Shown: positions 7,993 through 16,546 of the stretch, in pieces
Position numbering within the stretch: position 1 is the first letter of the stretch
Layout: each line of letters starts with the position of its first letter
Assembly: GCA_913031125.1 (NCBI GenBank)
Contig: CAJWFK010000020.1
Coordinates: forward strand, 1 to 49,611
Direction of reading: 5' to 3'
DNA: 49,611 nucleotides
Source: an uncultured Woeseia sp.
Lineage (GTDB): Bacteria; Pseudomonadota; Gammaproteobacteria; Steroidobacterales; Woeseiaceae
The notes under the pieces: generated by a model
Seen by the model: only the letters and a program-made list of their open reading frames with translations
What the model was told of the DNA's origin: nothing
The model's database searches: none
Made by a program: the position numbers and the translations under genes

Positions 7993-8756
7993 AATCGTAC
8001 GTCAACCTTATTGTCGTTCAGGAATGATTTAAGTTTTGAGATGGGAAGTTCTCCACTGTGGAAAACACTCGCGGCAAGTGCACCATCGACTGAGGCACGT
8101 TGAAAAACTTCCAAAAAATGTGTTTGGTTTCCAGCACCACCCGACGCAATAAGGGGTACGGAGCAGTTCGCCCGTATTTCTGCCAATTGGGTTATATCGT
8201 AGCCTTGCCTGACACCATCCTGGTTCATACAGTTCAATACAACTTCACCGGCACCTCTTTCCTGGGCCTCCCTGACCCAGGGTTTGGTTTCTCGTTGGGA
8301 GGAGGTCATTTTTTCGGGATTTCCTGTATTTTGATAGACAACGTATGCGCCGTTTTCCAAGTGACTATCAACGCCCAGCACTACGCACTGTGAACCAAAG
8401 CGATGAGCCAAATCATTAATCAAGTCTGGCTTGGCCAATGCCGGAGAATTAATTGAAATTTTATCCGCCCCTTTGTTTAGCACGTCTTCGGCATCTGCAA
8501 TATTGCGAATACCACCGGCCACACAAAATGGAATATCTAGAATGGAGGCGACTGTAGATACCCAGGTGCGGTCGACACTTCTCCCGTCCGGACTTGCAGT
8601 AATGTCGTAGAAGACCAGTTCATCTGCACCTTGCTCGCAGTAACGTCTTGCAAGGTCAAGAATTTCGCCAACGATACGATGGTTACGAAACTTGACCCCC
8701 TTGACGACTTTTCCGTCCTTAACGTCCAAGCAAGGAATTATTCTGCGCGCAGGAAT
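7986..8756 (-). CDS. hisF: Imidazole glycerol phosphate synthase, cyclase subunit; probable AUU start
   Basis: HisF uses ammonia from HisH to turn PRFAR into imidazole-glycerol phosphate and AICAR. The TIM-barrel motifs are complete: [12 protein letters not shown] with catalytic Asp11, [40 protein letters not shown] and PLIASGGAG. No ATG, GTG or TTG codon lies between an in-frame TAA and codon 10. Counting back, the first residue of the family's N-terminus (M[10 protein letters not shown]) falls on ATT at 8756-8754. It sits 8 nt after AAGGAG, within the hisA 3' end. Starting at TTG 8729 would delete beta-strand 1 and Cys9. With ATT the protein has 256 residues, close to the usual 258. It overlaps hisA by 19 nt and hisE by 7 nt. 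Confidence 0.93.
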   Translation of the reverse strand: MPARRIIPCLDVKDGKVVKGVKFRNHRIVGEILDLARRYCEQGADELVFYDITASPDGRSVDRTWVSTVASILDIPFCVAGGIRNIADAEDVLNKGADKISINSPALAKPDLINDLAHRFGSQCVVLGVDSHLENGAYVVYQNTGNPEKMTSSQRETKPWVREAQERGAGEVVLNCMNQDGVRQGYDITQLAEIRANCSVPLIASGGAGNQTHFLEVFQRASVDGALAASVFHSGELPISKLKSFLNDNKVDVRLC

Positions 8757-9475
8757 GACGTTATCTCCTTATTTGTTATACAGCCATCCAAAAGTGCTCG
8801 ACCGGTTATCGCAGCAGCAGAGCCTATTTTTCGGAGTGAATAGAGGTCCTGGATATTTCTAACTCCACCAGATGCCTGTAATGCTATCTCCGGATACCGT
8901 TCTATGAATTCGGTGTATAGATCTATATTGGGACCTGCCATCGCACCATCTCTGTCAATATCAGTGCACAGAACATGTCGCAATCCGGAATCTAAATAAT
9001 CCTCGACCGCATCCCATAAAGAAATATCGCTATCTTCAAGCCAGCCGTCGGTTGCCAGCATCGGGATCCCTTTCCTAAATCGGATATCCAGCGCAAGAAC
9101 AAGACTATCCGCTCCGTATCGAGTCAGCCAATTCTTCATTCTTTTAGGTTTTTTCACCGCGATACTTCCGACTACACACCTTTTTATACCTGCACTAAGC
9201 CATGCTGAAATGTCAGCGCTGTTTCTCAATCCGCCCCCGAGTTGCATGGCAAATCCCAGTTCGGTAGCAATTGTTTCTACAATTGACTGGTTGGTTTGTC
9301 CTCCCGACTTGGCTCCGTCAAGGTCTACCAGGTGTAAATTCCTGAACCCCATTCCTTCAAATTTTTGTGCTATTACAACTGGATTTTTGTGGTATTCCGT
9401 TTCCTGGTTAAAATTGCCCTTTAAGAGGCGCACGCATTTCCCTTCCTTGATGTCTATAGCAGGAATTATCTCCAT
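8738..9475 (-). CDS. hisA: ProFAR isomerase
   Basis: The 245-residue TIM-barrel enzyme isomerises 5'-ProFAR to PRFAR, the fourth step of histidine synthesis. The first catalytic Asp is in IPAIDIKEG (residue 8) and the second in LALDIR (about 129). [24 protein letters not shown] and ASGGVRN are further family motifs, and the phosphate sites are intact. The ATG overlaps the hisH stop by 1 nt (TGATG). Its own 3' end carries the ribosome site and first codons of hisF, so the two cannot vary independently. Length matches the family. Confidence 0.95.
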   Translation of the reverse strand: MEIIPAIDIKEGKCVRLLKGNFNQETEYHKNPVVIAQKFEGMGFRNLHLVDLDGAKSGGQTNQSIVETIATELGFAMQLGGGLRNSADISAWLSAGIKRCVVGSIAVKKPKRMKNWLTRYGADSLVLALDIRFRKGIPMLATDGWLEDSDISLWDAVEDYLDSGLRHVLCTDIDRDGAMAGPNIDLYTEFIERYPEIALQASGGVRNIQDLYSLRKIGSAAAITGRALLDGCITNKEITSFLRAE

Positions 9476-10074
9476 CAGTTTAGTTCCATGAAGTTTTTTA
9501 GGAGCTGCGCTCCTGCTGCCGCTGACCGTTCTGGATGAAATTGGGTTGCATAAAAATTGTTATGTTTCAGGATCGCTGAGAAGTCATGGGTGTGTGACGT
9601 TCTACCTAGTGTTCGTTGACTAATTGGCAGTACATAGCTATGGACAAAATAAAACCAGCTTTCGTCAGGAATATTTTGGAGAAGCGGATTGTTGCTTGAA
9701 AAACTGACACGACACCATCCCATGTTTGGAACCGGTGACTCAGGTCCGCCTTTAAGTTTGATCGCCTTGTCTGGAAAGACGCCGAGACAATCCACGTTGT
9801 CCTCAGCTGAGCTGGTCCCCATTAATTGCATGCCTAGACAAATTCCGAGGACAGGTTGTTTCAGGTTCAAAATAACATTGGCGAGTTCTTTCTGGTGGAT
9901 TTGCGCCATTGCCGGAGCGGCTGCACCCACGCCAGGTAATATCACGTGGCTTGATTCTTGGATCGCTGAAGGGTCTGATGTCAGGTGGCTTTTAGCACCG
10001 AGGCGCTGTAGAGCGTACTGCAGTGATGCAATGTTGGCTCCTCCACCATCAATTATGGCGACGGAATTAATCAT
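9475..10074 (-). CDS. hisH: Imidazole glycerol phosphate synthase, glutaminase subunit
   Basis: HisH is the class I glutamine amidotransferase partner of HisF and supplies ammonia for imidazole-ring formation. The nucleophile is Cys79 in GICLGMQL; His and Glu of the triad are in QFHPERS near the C-terminus. The oxyanion strand PGVGA is present. The 199-residue length is usual. The start ATG lies inside the hisB 3' end, overlapping by 8 nt, and the stop overlaps hisA by 1 nt, fixing the two synthase subunits around hisA as in enteric operons. Confidence 0.95.
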   Translation of the reverse strand: MINSVAIIDGGGANIASLQYALQRLGAKSHLTSDPSAIQESSHVILPGVGAAAPAMAQIHQKELANVILNLKQPVLGICLGMQLMGTSSAEDNVDCLGVFPDKAIKLKGGPESPVPNMGWCRVSFSSNNPLLQNIPDESWFYFVHSYVLPISQRTLGRTSHTHDFSAILKHNNFYATQFHPERSAAAGAQLLKNFMELN

Positions 10075-11152
10075 TTCCGCTTAAGGTGCCTTTAGTGGAA
10101 GGGAGTTCACTGCCTTCTACACGGAACGCTTCCCGAAGAGCCCGGCCCACAGACTTAAAGCAAGCTTCTATCATGTGGTGATTATTAGCCCCTTTAACCT
10201 CGATATGCATTGCCGCTCCAAGGCTTTCTGAGAGAGACTGAAAGAAGTGGGGGACTAGTTCAGTGGGTAGTTCACCTATATCGTCCCGGGTAAAATTACC
10301 CGTAAATTTAAATGAGGTTCTACCGGAGAGGTCAATTGCGACTTTTGCTTCGCTTTCATCCATAGGTAGTAAAAAACCATATCTTCGAATGCCACGCTTA
10401 TTCCCGAGTGCCTGTTTTAGAGCATTTCCAAGACAGATGGCCGTATCCTCTACGGTATGGTGTTTATCGATGTGTAGGTCACCGTCACATTTTAAACGGA
10501 GAGAAAACCCGCCATGTTTGGCAACTTGTTCCAGCATATGGTCATAGAAGCCGATTCCGGTATCGATTTCGATGGGGGAAGGCTCATCAAGGTTTACTGT
10601 TACATTGATATTTGTTTCGCGTGTTTCCCTATTAACAGCGACCATTCGATTTGAACAGGTAAGCGCAGCACGAATGCCATCCCATGTTTGTGGGTAATCA
10701 CCTTCCGGATTGATTAGGAATCCACGAATGCCAATATTTTTCGCTAGTCTGATGTCTGTTTCCCTGTCTCCGATCACAGCTGAGGCACTAGTATCTAAAT
10801 CTGTATTAGCCAAATAACGCGTCAATAAACCAGTCCTTGGTTTTCTGCAGTCGCAGTTATCTTCCTCAGTGTGTGGGCATATAAAAATTTCTTCGAAATT
10901 TATTCCTTGTGAGGCCAAAATATCCAATATGTGTTGATGGCAAATGTCAAAATCTAATTGTGGGAATGTATCTGTGCCCAGTCCGTCTTGGTTAGTCACC
11001 ATTACAAATTGATAGCCTTCGTTTTTGAGGGCCAGAAGTGCTGGTATAACTCCGGGTACAAGTGCGACTTTGGTGAGGTCATCTACCTGATAATCCTCGG
11101 GCTCGACATTCAAAGTTCCATCACGATCAAGAAATATAACCTTTACAGTCAT
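10067..11152 (-). CDS. hisB: Bifunctional histidinol-phosphatase/imidazoleglycerol-phosphate dehydratase
   Basis: The 361-residue fusion carries two activities of histidine synthesis. Residues 1-165 form a HAD phosphatase with nucleophile motif FLDRDGTLN, the zinc loop CPHTEEDNCDCRKP and GDRETD. From about 168 comes the IGP dehydratase, with the metal motifs HHTVEDTAI and NNHHMIEACFK and the loop GFYDHMLEQ. The fused form is characteristic of enterics, xanthomonads and some other gammaproteobacteria. The ATG overlaps the hisC stop by 4 nt (ATGA) and the stop overlaps hisH by 8 nt. Confidence 0.96.
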   Translation of the reverse strand: MTVKVIFLDRDGTLNVEPEDYQVDDLTKVALVPGVIPALLALKNEGYQFVMVTNQDGLGTDTFPQLDFDICHQHILDILASQGINFEEIFICPHTEEDNCDCRKPRTGLLTRYLANTDLDTSASAVIGDRETDIRLAKNIGIRGFLINPEGDYPQTWDGIRAALTCSNRMVAVNRETRETNINVTVNLDEPSPIEIDTGIGFYDHMLEQVAKHGGFSLRLKCDGDLHIDKHHTVEDTAICLGNALKQALGNKRGIRRYGFLLPMDESEAKVAIDLSGRTSFKFTGNFTRDDIGELPTELVPHFFQSLSESLGAAMHIEVKGANNHHMIEACFKSVGRALREAFRVEGSELPSTKGTLSGND

Positions 11153-12207
11153 TTCGCTCTCTCCACAAAATCCTCAAGTGCGTTAATTAGGGCATCGTTC
11201 TGTTCTTTTAAACCGATGGTTATTCTGGCGCAATTTTTTAATTCAGGTTTGTCGCTAAATTCCCGTATGAGAATTTTTCTCTCTGCCAGATGGGAAAGGA
11301 TCATTTTTAAATTACTAAAATGAACAAGTATGAAGTTTGCTTCACTAGGCCAACAAAAAGTTGTGCAATCAAGTTTTTCAAGGTGAGCGGAGACCCGTGC
11401 TCTTTCGGAAACAACGCTAGCCACTATTGCTGCACTTTCTTGGAGATGTTTGTCAGACAAAATATCAAGAACAGTTTGGATGGCGGGAGTTGGGAAAGAA
11501 TAGGGCGGTAATACCTTAGACAGAATATTAATTACTGCCTCGCTCGCTATTGCGGCACCGCATCGGACCCCTGCAAGGCCATGGGCTTTCGATAGCGTCC
11601 TGAGTACAACCAAGTTGTTATGTTGTAGCGCTAGTTTTGCAAAAGAGCCGCGTTCCGAGAATTCGATATATGCTTCATCCAGTACAATTATCGACCGTCC
11701 TTTGGTTGCTTCAATAATCTTTGCCAGGTCGGATTGAGAAATTTGGGATCCGGTTGGGTTATTGGGTGAACATAAAAAGACCAACTTCGAGCCTGACCCG
11801 CAGGCAGAGAGGATAGCCGAAACGTCGAAGGAGAAGTTATCGCCTAAGAGAGGTGCTTCGAGGATATCTATACCTTGAATATTCGCGTACAAGCGGTACA
11901 TATCAAAAGTGGGTGGCGTAGTGACGATGGTATCGCGATACGCTTTGCACCACGTCCGCATAAGTATATCGATGGCCTCGCTCGTGCCTCTTGTGACCAA
12001 AAGGTTTTCCGCTGGCACATCAAATAAGGATGCTAATCGATTCCTTAGAGCTAAAGGGCGGACCTCCGGGTACCTGTTTAGACCGGTGTCACCTGCCGCA
12101 GCTGGCGCCTCATTTGCGTTGAGTCTAATAGTGTCATTGATCTGAGCACCTGCTATGTAACTCTTTAGATTTAAAATATCTGATCGAGGTGGAGGTAAAT
12201 CGTTCAT
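11149..12207 (-). CDS. hisC: Histidinol-phosphate aminotransferase
   Basis: This 352-residue fold-type I PLP enzyme transaminates imidazole-acetol phosphate with glutamate to histidinol phosphate. Family motifs are IRLNANEAP near the N-terminus, CSPNNPTGS for PLP binding, VLDEAYIEF, and RTLSKAHGLAGVRCG, where the Lys forms the Schiff base. The gene shares ATGA overlaps with hisD upstream and hisB downstream. The order hisD-hisC-hisB matches the enteric operon. Confidence 0.95.
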   Translation of the reverse strand: MNDLPPPRSDILNLKSYIAGAQINDTIRLNANEAPAAAGDTGLNRYPEVRPLALRNRLASLFDVPAENLLVTRGTSEAIDILMRTWCKAYRDTIVTTPPTFDMYRLYANIQGIDILEAPLLGDNFSFDVSAILSACGSGSKLVFLCSPNNPTGSQISQSDLAKIIEATKGRSIIVLDEAYIEFSERGSFAKLALQHNNLVVLRTLSKAHGLAGVRCGAAIASEAVINILSKVLPPYSFPTPAIQTVLDILSDKHLQESAAIVASVVSERARVSAHLEKLDCTTFCWPSEANFILVHFSNLKMILSHLAERKILIREFSDKPELKNCARITIGLKEQNDALINALEDFVERAK

Positions 12208-13517
12208 TTTCGATCCTCAATAGCTTTGAGACGACATTTCACGGCTTCCGCATGGGCATCCAGTCCCTCAAGGTTTGCCAAGGTTATTACTGCGTTTCCT
12301 ATTAGCTCAAGCCCTTCCGATGTAAGTTCCTGTACTGTCATATACCGAGTAAATTGCTCTACAGAGAGGCCGTCCTGATTGCGAGCATGACCATCGGTAG
12401 GTAAGACGTGGTTTGTTCCGCTGCAATAATCCCCGACAGATTCCGGAGACCACTTGCCTAAAAAAATCGAACCGGCATTGCGGATATCAGGTAAGAGCTT
12501 ACGTGGGCTGGTCACATGTAAAATCAGATGTTCCGGAGCATAACGGTTGCTTATTGTTATTGCGGATTCAAGGTCCTCTGTGATCAGAATAAGACTTCCC
12601 TTAATGGATTGACTGGCTATCTTGTTGCGACTTAATTTACGTAAGCGTTGTTGGATTTCTTTGACAACTTGGGAGGCGAGGTCAGGACAAGTGCTGATTA
12701 GTACAACCTGTGAATCTATACCGTGTTCAGCCTGTGAGAGCAGATCCGAGGCAATAAATGGTGGAGATGCATCTTCATCTGCAATAACAAGAACTTCCGA
12801 CGGTCCCGCCGGCATATCGATGGCAGCCCCATCGGAATCATTCGATACCTGTGTTTTTGCTTCGGTTACCCAACTATTACCAGGGCCGAAAACTTTGTTT
12901 ACCTTAGGAATGGTTTCTGTCCCGTATGCCATTGCAGCAATTGCCTGAGCCCCACCTATTTTATAAATATCATTAACCCCGGCTATGCTCGCCGCTGTTA
13001 TCACAGCCGGATCAGCTGTTCCGTCCCTGCGAGGCGGTGTGCACATTATTTTAGTCGGGCACCCAGCAATCTTAGCCGGTACCGAAAGCATAATCGCGGT
13101 AGAAGGAAGTGGGGCGTTTCCAGCAGGTACATAAAGACCAACAGCATCGATTGGGTGAGTAATTCGCTGTGTACGGACTCCCGGCATCGTTTCTAGGTCT
13201 ACAGGCTGTGGTAGCTGTTCTGCATGAAAGGCTTTAATGTTTGCTATTGCGAGTTTGATTGCCTCAAGTTGTTCCGTATTTATTTGCAATTTAGCCTTGG
13301 CCAATTCCTTTGGGCTTACTCGAAAACTGTTTATCTCTGCCTTATCGTATTGTTTTGTCAGTTCGCGTAATGCCAGATCGCCATTGGTGCGGACCGTTTC
13401 TATGATTTTTCGAACTTTTCGCTTAATTTCTGTCTTGCTAACAATAATTGGCCGTTTCAAGATGTTATTTCTTTCTCTTGATGACAGATCATCCCAATTA
13501 GTGATTTCAATATTCAT
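12204..13517 (-). CDS. hisD: Histidinol dehydrogenase
   Basis: The 437-residue zinc enzyme oxidises histidinol to histidine in two NAD-dependent steps, the last of the pathway. Seen in order: GLYVPAGNAPLPST (about 127), PGNSWVTEAK for NAD binding, DMPAGPSEVLVIAD, SQAEHGIDSQ (Zn and catalytic Glu/His) and the C-terminal YAPEHLIL with SVGDYCSGTNHVLPT. Length and motifs are those of the usual HisD. The stop overlaps the hisC ATG by 4 nt, and 2 nt separate it from hisG upstream. Confidence 0.96.
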   Translation of the reverse strand: MNIEITNWDDLSSRERNNILKRPIIVSKTEIKRKVRKIIETVRTNGDLALRELTKQYDKAEINSFRVSPKELAKAKLQINTEQLEAIKLAIANIKAFHAEQLPQPVDLETMPGVRTQRITHPIDAVGLYVPAGNAPLPSTAIMLSVPAKIAGCPTKIMCTPPRRDGTADPAVITAASIAGVNDIYKIGGAQAIAAMAYGTETIPKVNKVFGPGNSWVTEAKTQVSNDSDGAAIDMPAGPSEVLVIADEDASPPFIASDLLSQAEHGIDSQVVLISTCPDLASQVVKEIQQRLRKLSRNKIASQSIKGSLILITEDLESAITISNRYAPEHLILHVTSPRKLLPDIRNAGSIFLGKWSPESVGDYCSGTNHVLPTDGHARNQDGLSVEQFTRYMTVQELTSEGLELIGNAVITLANLEGLDAHAEAVKCRLKAIEDRK

Positions 13518-13519
13518 GT

Positions 13520-14422
13520 CTAGGCCAGCATTTTCTCGACAGGTAAAACAAGTAGGGAGCTGGCTCCTGCGGCTTTCAAATTTTCAAGGGTTTCCCAGAA
13601 TACGTTTTCACGACACACGGCATGAACTGCCACTTTATCGCCTTGTCCATCAAGAGGAATAACCGTCGGATATTCAGAGCCTGGCAGTAATTCAGAGATG
13701 CGATCTAAAGCAGCACGTGGCGCATGAAGCATAATGTATTTGCTTTCCCGCACCTGTAAAACGCCATCTAAACGTTGGAGGATTTTATCTACCCATTCCT
13801 GTTTGATGTGGCTTAGTGGCTCCCTTGTCTGAATAACAACTGCCTCACTTTTCAACAGGGTTTCTACTTCGATGAGATTGTTAGCTTTCAGAGTAGAGCC
13901 TGTTGAAACTAGGTCGCAGATAAATTCCGCTTTCCCTAACTTTGGTGCAATCTCAACGGCACCTGAGAGATAAATGATTTCAGCTTCAATGCCTTCTTCA
14001 TTTAGAAAATTTTGTACGGTTGCTACGTAACTTGTTGCAATACGTTTGCCTTGAAGATCAGTAGCACCGGAATAGGGCGTTCCTTCTTCCGTTGCGATTG
14101 AAAGGCGGCAGTGACCGAAGTCCAGATCGAAAACCTTTTTATATCCAGTTTGGGTTCCGTCTTGTTTTAATTTCTGCCTCTTTTCTTCGGCGACATTTAA
14201 ACCCACGATACCCAAATCACAAATGTCATCGCTGACCAAACCTGGAATATCGTCATCTCTCACCAGGAGTAGGTCAACGGGCATATTCTCTCCGTAGCAT
14301 ATAAGTTGATCTTTGCTGCGAGTCACTTTGAGGCCACACCTTTCTAATAGGTGTAAAGAGTGCTCAGTGAGTCGACCAGTCTTCTGCACCGCAATCTTAA
14401 TGCGTTGCTCTTGGGTGTCCAT
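13520..14422 (-). CDS. hisG: ATP phosphoribosyltransferase, long form
   Basis: HisG condenses ATP with PRPP, the committed step of histidine synthesis. At 300 residues it is the long, HisZ-independent form: a two-lobed catalytic region (IAVQKTGRL, DLGIVGLN, DLVSTGSTLKANNL for PRPP binding) and a C-terminal ACT-like domain from about residue 225 (YPTVIPLDG, AVCREN) that binds histidine for feedback inhibition. It lies 11 nt downstream of the TrpR-like gene, so both probably share one transcript. Confidence 0.95.
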   Translation of the reverse strand: MDTQEQRIKIAVQKTGRLTEHSLHLLERCGLKVTRSKDQLICYGENMPVDLLLVRDDDIPGLVSDDICDLGIVGLNVAEEKRQKLKQDGTQTGYKKVFDLDFGHCRLSIATEEGTPYSGATDLQGKRIATSYVATVQNFLNEEGIEAEIIYLSGAVEIAPKLGKAEFICDLVSTGSTLKANNLIEVETLLKSEAVVIQTREPLSHIKQEWVDKILQRLDGVLQVRESKYIMLHAPRAALDRISELLPGSEYPTVIPLDGQGDKVAVHAVCRENVFWETLENLKAAGASSLLVLPVEKMLA

Positions 14423-14433
14423 TTGTTTGCTCC

Positions 14434-14772
14434 TCAGTGCGAACGACTATTTTGACTATTGTTGGAAGTTGTTGGGGCACTGTCGAGAGCCGCCGCATAG
14501 CCCCCGAAACCATCTGTTAGGAAGCGAGCTACACGTCCTATGGTGGTGACACTGACCCCGGTTAGATCATGAATGCGACGATAAGAAAGATCCTGTTGAA
14601 GTAGTTTTACCACTTGCCATCGATCCACTAGCGCCTGCAACTCAGCAGGGGTGCAAAGATCACGGAAAAAATTTCCAAGGCTATCGACTGCCTGAAAATT
14701 GACTATGGCGGAAAAAAGCTCATCTTCTGCGCGCTTCTGCTGTATTAGCGAATCACCTCTATTAGGTTTCAT
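14434..14772 (-). CDS. TrpR/YerC-family regulator, candidate histidine-operon repressor
   Basis: The 112-residue protein is all-helical and matches the TrpR-like YerC/YecD family: FFRDLCTPAELQALVDRWQ, then a helix-turn-helix in LSYRRIHDLTGVSVTTIGRVARFL, then the characteristic GFGGY. It differs from true TrpR in the part that would hold tryptophan. It is the first gene of the his transcript, 11 nt before hisG, and a 24-bp palindrome lies 16 nt upstream of its ATG. Established analogy: TrpR-family regulators have been proposed for his genes in some gammaproteobacteria (from memory; often called HisR). Autoregulated repression by histidine is the natural inference. The C-terminal 15 residues are Ser/Asn-rich and probably disordered. 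Confidence 0.85.
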   Translation of the reverse strand: MKPNRGDSLIQQKRAEDELFSAIVNFQAVDSLGNFFRDLCTPAELQALVDRWQVVKLLQQDLSYRRIHDLTGVSVTTIGRVARFLTDGFGGYAAALDSAPTTSNNSQNSRSH

Positions 14773-14788
14773 AGCCTGTACCTGTGCG

Positions 14789-14812
14789 AATGTAATAGTG
14801 CATTAATACATT
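14789..14812. promoter_or_regulatory. 24-bp palindromic operator in front of the his operon
   Basis: Each strand reads AATGTA-x-TA-x-TGCA-x-TA-x-TACATT; 20 of 24 positions are symmetric, with the centre between 14800 and 14801. It overlaps the 3' half of the best -10 hexamer and the expected transcription start of the minus-strand his operon, where a repressor would block initiation. The first gene of that operon encodes a TrpR-family protein, the obvious candidate ligand-dependent repressor. I did not see the same palindrome elsewhere in the window. Confidence 0.6.
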
Positions 14813-14838
14813 GTTACACCTAAGAAGGAATAATACAA
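14810..14838 (-). promoter_or_regulatory. Predicted his operon promoter
   Basis: Read on the minus strand, TTGTAT (14838-14833) and AACAAT (14815-14810) are separated by 17 bp. Both hexamers are imperfect. Initiation would fall within the palindrome at 14789-14812. No clear intrinsic terminator separates leuB from this promoter, so some readthrough from the ilv-leu transcript is possible. Confidence 0.4.
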
Positions 14839-14910
14839 CGGTTATTCTTTACATTTTAAATCTCATGTCGAAACAGGAGGTTTCTGAGGGCCATTATTTA
14901 GGTTTTGAAT

Positions 14911-15972
14911 CTAAAGGAGGCGATCCATAATTTGATCTGTCATCTCGCGAGTTGACAATGCCACTTGTCCGGGCTCAGCAATATCTGTTGTTCGGCCACC
15001 GCTGTGAATGACATCCTGGATAGCGTTATCGATATTTTCCGCTTCCTCCGTGAGATTCAGGCTGTGCCGGAGCAGTAATGCACAACTCGCGATCATGCCG
15101 CAAGGGTTGGCTATCCCCTGGCCTGCAATATCGGGTGCTGAGCCATGAATCGGCTCATAAAGTCCACGAGTGCTGTCGCCTAATGATGCTGAGGGTAACA
15201 TTCCCATTGATCCAGCTAGCATCGAGGCTTCATCCGTCAGTATGTCTCCAAACATGTTTTCGGTGACCATCACATCGAAGTGCGCAGGTCGATTAATAAG
15301 ATGCATTGCGGCGGCATCGACCAGCATGTGTTCGAGCTCTATCGTTGGAAATTCCTCTGATATGGTATTGATGGTCACATCACGCCACAGCCGTGAGGTT
15401 TCCAAAACGTTAGCTTTATCGATTGAACACAGTCTTCCACGTCGTTTGCTAGCTAGGTTAGCGGCAATTCGAATGATCCGTTCTATTTCATATCGATGAT
15501 ATATGCAAAGGTCTGAGGCTCTGTCATCGCTGCGAGTTTTGTCGCCAAAGTAAATTCCTCCAGTGAGTTCGCGTACAACCATAATGTCGACCCCTTCGAG
15601 TCGCGTGGTTTTGATTGGAGATGCACTGGCTAGTTCAGGAAATATTTTTACCGGTCGAAAGTTTGCAAATACCTCTAGCGCCAGTCGTAAGGCAAGAAGG
15701 CCTTGTTCGGGACGAATGGATGCATTTGGATCGCTCCACTTGGGTCCTCCCACAGCCCCTAATAGAATTGCATCACTTTCCGCACAACTCGCTTGGGTAT
15801 TTGTCGGAAATGGATCCTGAACGGCATCGATAGCGGCGCCTCCAATGAGTTGCTCACTAAACTCGAAATGATGATCATATTTATTAGCGATACCCTCAAG
15901 CACACGGATCCCTGCCTCGCAGACTTCTGGGCCAATGCCATCCCCGGGTAACACTGTAATGAGGGCTTTCAT
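14911..15972 (-). CDS. leuB: 3-isopropylmalate dehydrogenase
   Basis: The 353-residue enzyme oxidises and decarboxylates 3-isopropylmalate in leucine synthesis. It shows LPGDGIGPEV at the N-terminus, GAVGGPKW, the REL-GIYFG loop, the metal site with NMFGDILTDEASMLAGSMG, and the NAD-binding GLYEPIHGSAPDIAGQG. It is the last gene of the ilvC-leuA-ilvE-leuC-leuD-leuB run and shares an ATGA overlap with leuD. It is followed by 138 nt holding the his promoter and operator. Confidence 0.96.
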   Translation of the reverse strand: MKALITVLPGDGIGPEVCEAGIRVLEGIANKYDHHFEFSEQLIGGAAIDAVQDPFPTNTQASCAESDAILLGAVGGPKWSDPNASIRPEQGLLALRLALEVFANFRPVKIFPELASASPIKTTRLEGVDIMVVRELTGGIYFGDKTRSDDRASDLCIYHRYEIERIIRIAANLASKRRGRLCSIDKANVLETSRLWRDVTINTISEEFPTIELEHMLVDAAAMHLINRPAHFDVMVTENMFGDILTDEASMLAGSMGMLPSASLGDSTRGLYEPIHGSAPDIAGQGIANPCGMIASCALLLRHSLNLTEEAENIDNAIQDVIHSGGRTTDIAEPGQVALSTREMTDQIMDRLL

Positions 15973-16544
15973 TGTCGGCTGTTCTCGAACATTTGAATCT
16001 CTTTCTCGTGTTGCTGCAGAAATCCCAACTGGTCAATTCCTTCCACCAGGCAGTAGCGAGCAAAATCGTCTATCGGATATTTCACGCAGTCACCGGATGG
16101 CAGGATCAGTGTGGATTCTTCAACATTAATGGAAACCTCTGCTCCTGGGTTATTCAGTAGCCAATCGTGACATTTCTTATTGACAACAATGGGTAGAAAA
16201 CCATTTTTAAGTGAGTTACTCCGGAAGATGTCTGCAATCTCGGTACTAATTACAGCTTGCAGTCCATAGTCGAGCAAGGCCCATGGAGCGTGTTCACGGG
16301 ATGATCCGCAGCCAAAATTGTGACCAGCCACCAAGATTTTGCAGCCGTTGGCTGCCGGCTTGTTGAGGACAAAGTCCTGTTTTTTCTCACCGTCGTTTCC
16401 GAAACGCCAGTCATGGAATAATTGCTTACCGAGTCCCTCCCGGGAGGTTGTGGTAAGAAAACGTGCTGGAATGATCTGGTCTGTATCGACATCCGCAAGG
16501 GGTAGCACAACGGTCCGCGATCGTATTTCTTTAATGGGCTGCAT
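15969..16544 (-). CDS. leuD: 3-isopropylmalate dehydratase, small subunit
   Basis: The 191-residue swivel domain partners LeuC to isomerise 2- to 3-isopropylmalate. Family signs are DVDTDQIIPARFL near 20, HNFGCGSSREHAPWAL near 75, ISTEIADIFRSNSLKNGFLPI, and the proteobacterial C-terminal extension. The gene starts 2 nt after the leuC stop and overlaps leuB by 4 nt, so the two isomerase subunits should be made in balance. Confidence 0.95.
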   Translation of the reverse strand: MQPIKEIRSRTVVLPLADVDTDQIIPARFLTTTSREGLGKQLFHDWRFGNDGEKKQDFVLNKPAANGCKILVAGHNFGCGSSREHAPWALLDYGLQAVISTEIADIFRSNSLKNGFLPIVVNKKCHDWLLNNPGAEVSINVEESTLILPSGDCVKYPIDDFARYCLVEGIDQLGFLQQHEKEIQMFENSRQ

Positions 16545-16546
16545 TA

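Noticed and set aside
7986-8729. hisF starting at TTG 8729
   Set aside because: It would remove the first beta-strand and Cys9 conserved in HisF and has no ribosome site at proper distance; ATT 8756 fits both.
9689-10084. 131-codon plus-strand frame opposite hisH
   Set aside because: It lies wholly antisense to a conserved gene and shows no domain, signal or ribosome site; it is a shadow frame.
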